The notes below the pieces were generated by a model. It saw nothing but the letters and a program-made list of their open reading frames with translations. It was not told the origin of the DNA and did no database searches. The position numbers and the translations under genes were made by a program. Shown in pieces: positions 63,400 through 64,000 of a stretch of 64,000 nt of DNA (the first letter of the stretch is position 1; each line of letters opens with the position of its first letter). This DNA comes from Odobenus rosmarus divergens. Taxonomy: Eukaryota; Chordata; Mammalia; Carnivora; Odobenidae. The DNA is taken from assembly GCF_000321225.1 (NCBI RefSeq), contig NW_004451012.1, positions 473,159-537,158 on the forward strand, read 5' to 3'.

Positions 63400-64000
63400 T
63401 CATTAAACAGTTCTCCCAAATTTTACCAATTACCTCCTTCTGAAAAAGTTCTGAGTATTTTTAAATTTTCATCTTCATTATTTGATCAGTCCCTCTTTCT
63501 GGATTGTTTTGTTTTGTTTTACCTCATTCTTGCCTCCATTCCACTCAGCCACTTTGTGGATCTATCTGCTCCTTTGCAGGCTCAGTCACCTCTTCCCAGT
63601 TATTAACTCCTAAAGTTCTTTTAGGCATAACCCTATGCCCATTTCTCCATTCATTCTATATCCATCACAGTTTCCATCTATGTGCAGTTATTTACATGTT
63701 GCTGTCTCAAGTCCTTGCCTCTTTTCTGAATGCCAGACCTGGTAAGGAGCCTAACTGGTTTCTCCTTTTGGATGTTGCCAAGACACCTCAGTACCAGCAA
63801 CTTAAGAACTGTTGAGTTTTGAACTCAAAGCAGTGAAAGGCACAGAAATCATCCATTTTCCTAACCAGGAATCTTAAAAACATTCCTAATACCCTCTTCA
63901 ACCCCCTTACCATATCCAATTCACAACAAAGTTATGTTGGTTGATAACCTAGAGAACTCAAAACAAACCATGTCTCTCTGTCTCTACTATCACCAACCTT
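63400..64000 (+). mobile_element. L2 fragment, runs past the window end
   Basis: Sense L2-like: 'gcctccattccactcagcca', 'ccttaccatatccaattcac', 'ctctactatcaccaacctt'. The later part corresponds to the L2 segment seen at 45915-46020 and 52865-52960. Confidence 0.6.

Larger units (their letters stand above)
38993..64000 (+). other. EYS: EYS intron 19 (5' part, continues past the window)
   Basis: At least 25 kb from donor GTAAAC to the window end, without any further EGF-coding exon. 38993-40300, 41400-42930, 43165-44550, 46620-49530, 50340-51080, 51460-52750 and 54070-55400 hold no gene I can support; 47690-48230 and 42150-42340 look like old repeats without a family name. The rest is assigned to repeats below. 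Confidence 0.7.

Noticed and set aside
38993..64000. Search for EYS exon 20 (start INCEINLDEC)
   Set aside because: No open EGF-like segment with AG/GT was found on the + strand; the exon is probably beyond the window.

Overview
This is nuclear DNA from a carnivoran mammal. It is AT-rich, crowded with interspersed repeats and almost entirely intronic. About eighteen tRNA-derived CAN-SINEs and several 5'-truncated carnivore-type LINE-1 tails sit on a background of older mammalian repeats (L2, MIR, old L1, MaLR LTRs, Tigger DNA transposons). The SINE heads are of the 'GGGGCGCCTGGGTGGCTCAG' type followed by 'CTTCGGCTCAGGTCATGATC'. I see neither the typical dog type nor the typical cat type. This points to an arctoid caniform (bear, seal/sea lion or mustelid), with a pinniped my favoured guess by inference only.

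The one protein-coding gene I can support is EYS (eyes shut homologue), on the + strand. EYS is a secreted EGF/laminin-G photoreceptor protein. Four consecutive exons are visible: 15067-15325, 24528-24624, 24815-24922 and 38847-38992. Their lengths (259, 97, 108 and 146 bp) and phases match human EYS exons 16-19 as I recall them (260, 97, 108, 146; c.2382-2992), except that the first is one base short. The translated EGF repeats are clearly recognisable against the human protein.

The gene copy looks damaged. The exon-16 equivalent has an in-frame TAA and then a 1-bp deletion, plus loss of an EGF cysteine. Exons 17 and 18 together lose both partners (C2 and C4) of one EGF disulfide. All eight splice sites still have AG/GT. 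So the copy is either a recently inactivated EYS or a gene that depends on exon skipping; exons 16+17 together are a multiple of three and in matching phase.

Layout: 1-15066 is the 3' part of intron 15 (L1 tails, SINEs, MIRs, a large GAAA tract). 15326-24527 is intron 16, with a young L1 insertion flanked by a perfect 16-bp target duplication. 24625-24814 is a 190-bp intron 17. 24923-38846 is intron 18, with several old L1 pieces on both strands and nested SINEs. 38993-64000 is the start of intron 19, with a Tigger2-like element, long L2 copies, a near full-length old L1 (about 55.4-60.45 kb) carrying younger L1 insertions and a 50-N assembly gap, an L1 5' end in the opposite direction, and MaLR LTRs. 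I did not find exon 20. I found no bacterial-type genes, CRISPR arrays, tRNA/rRNA genes or gene promoters.
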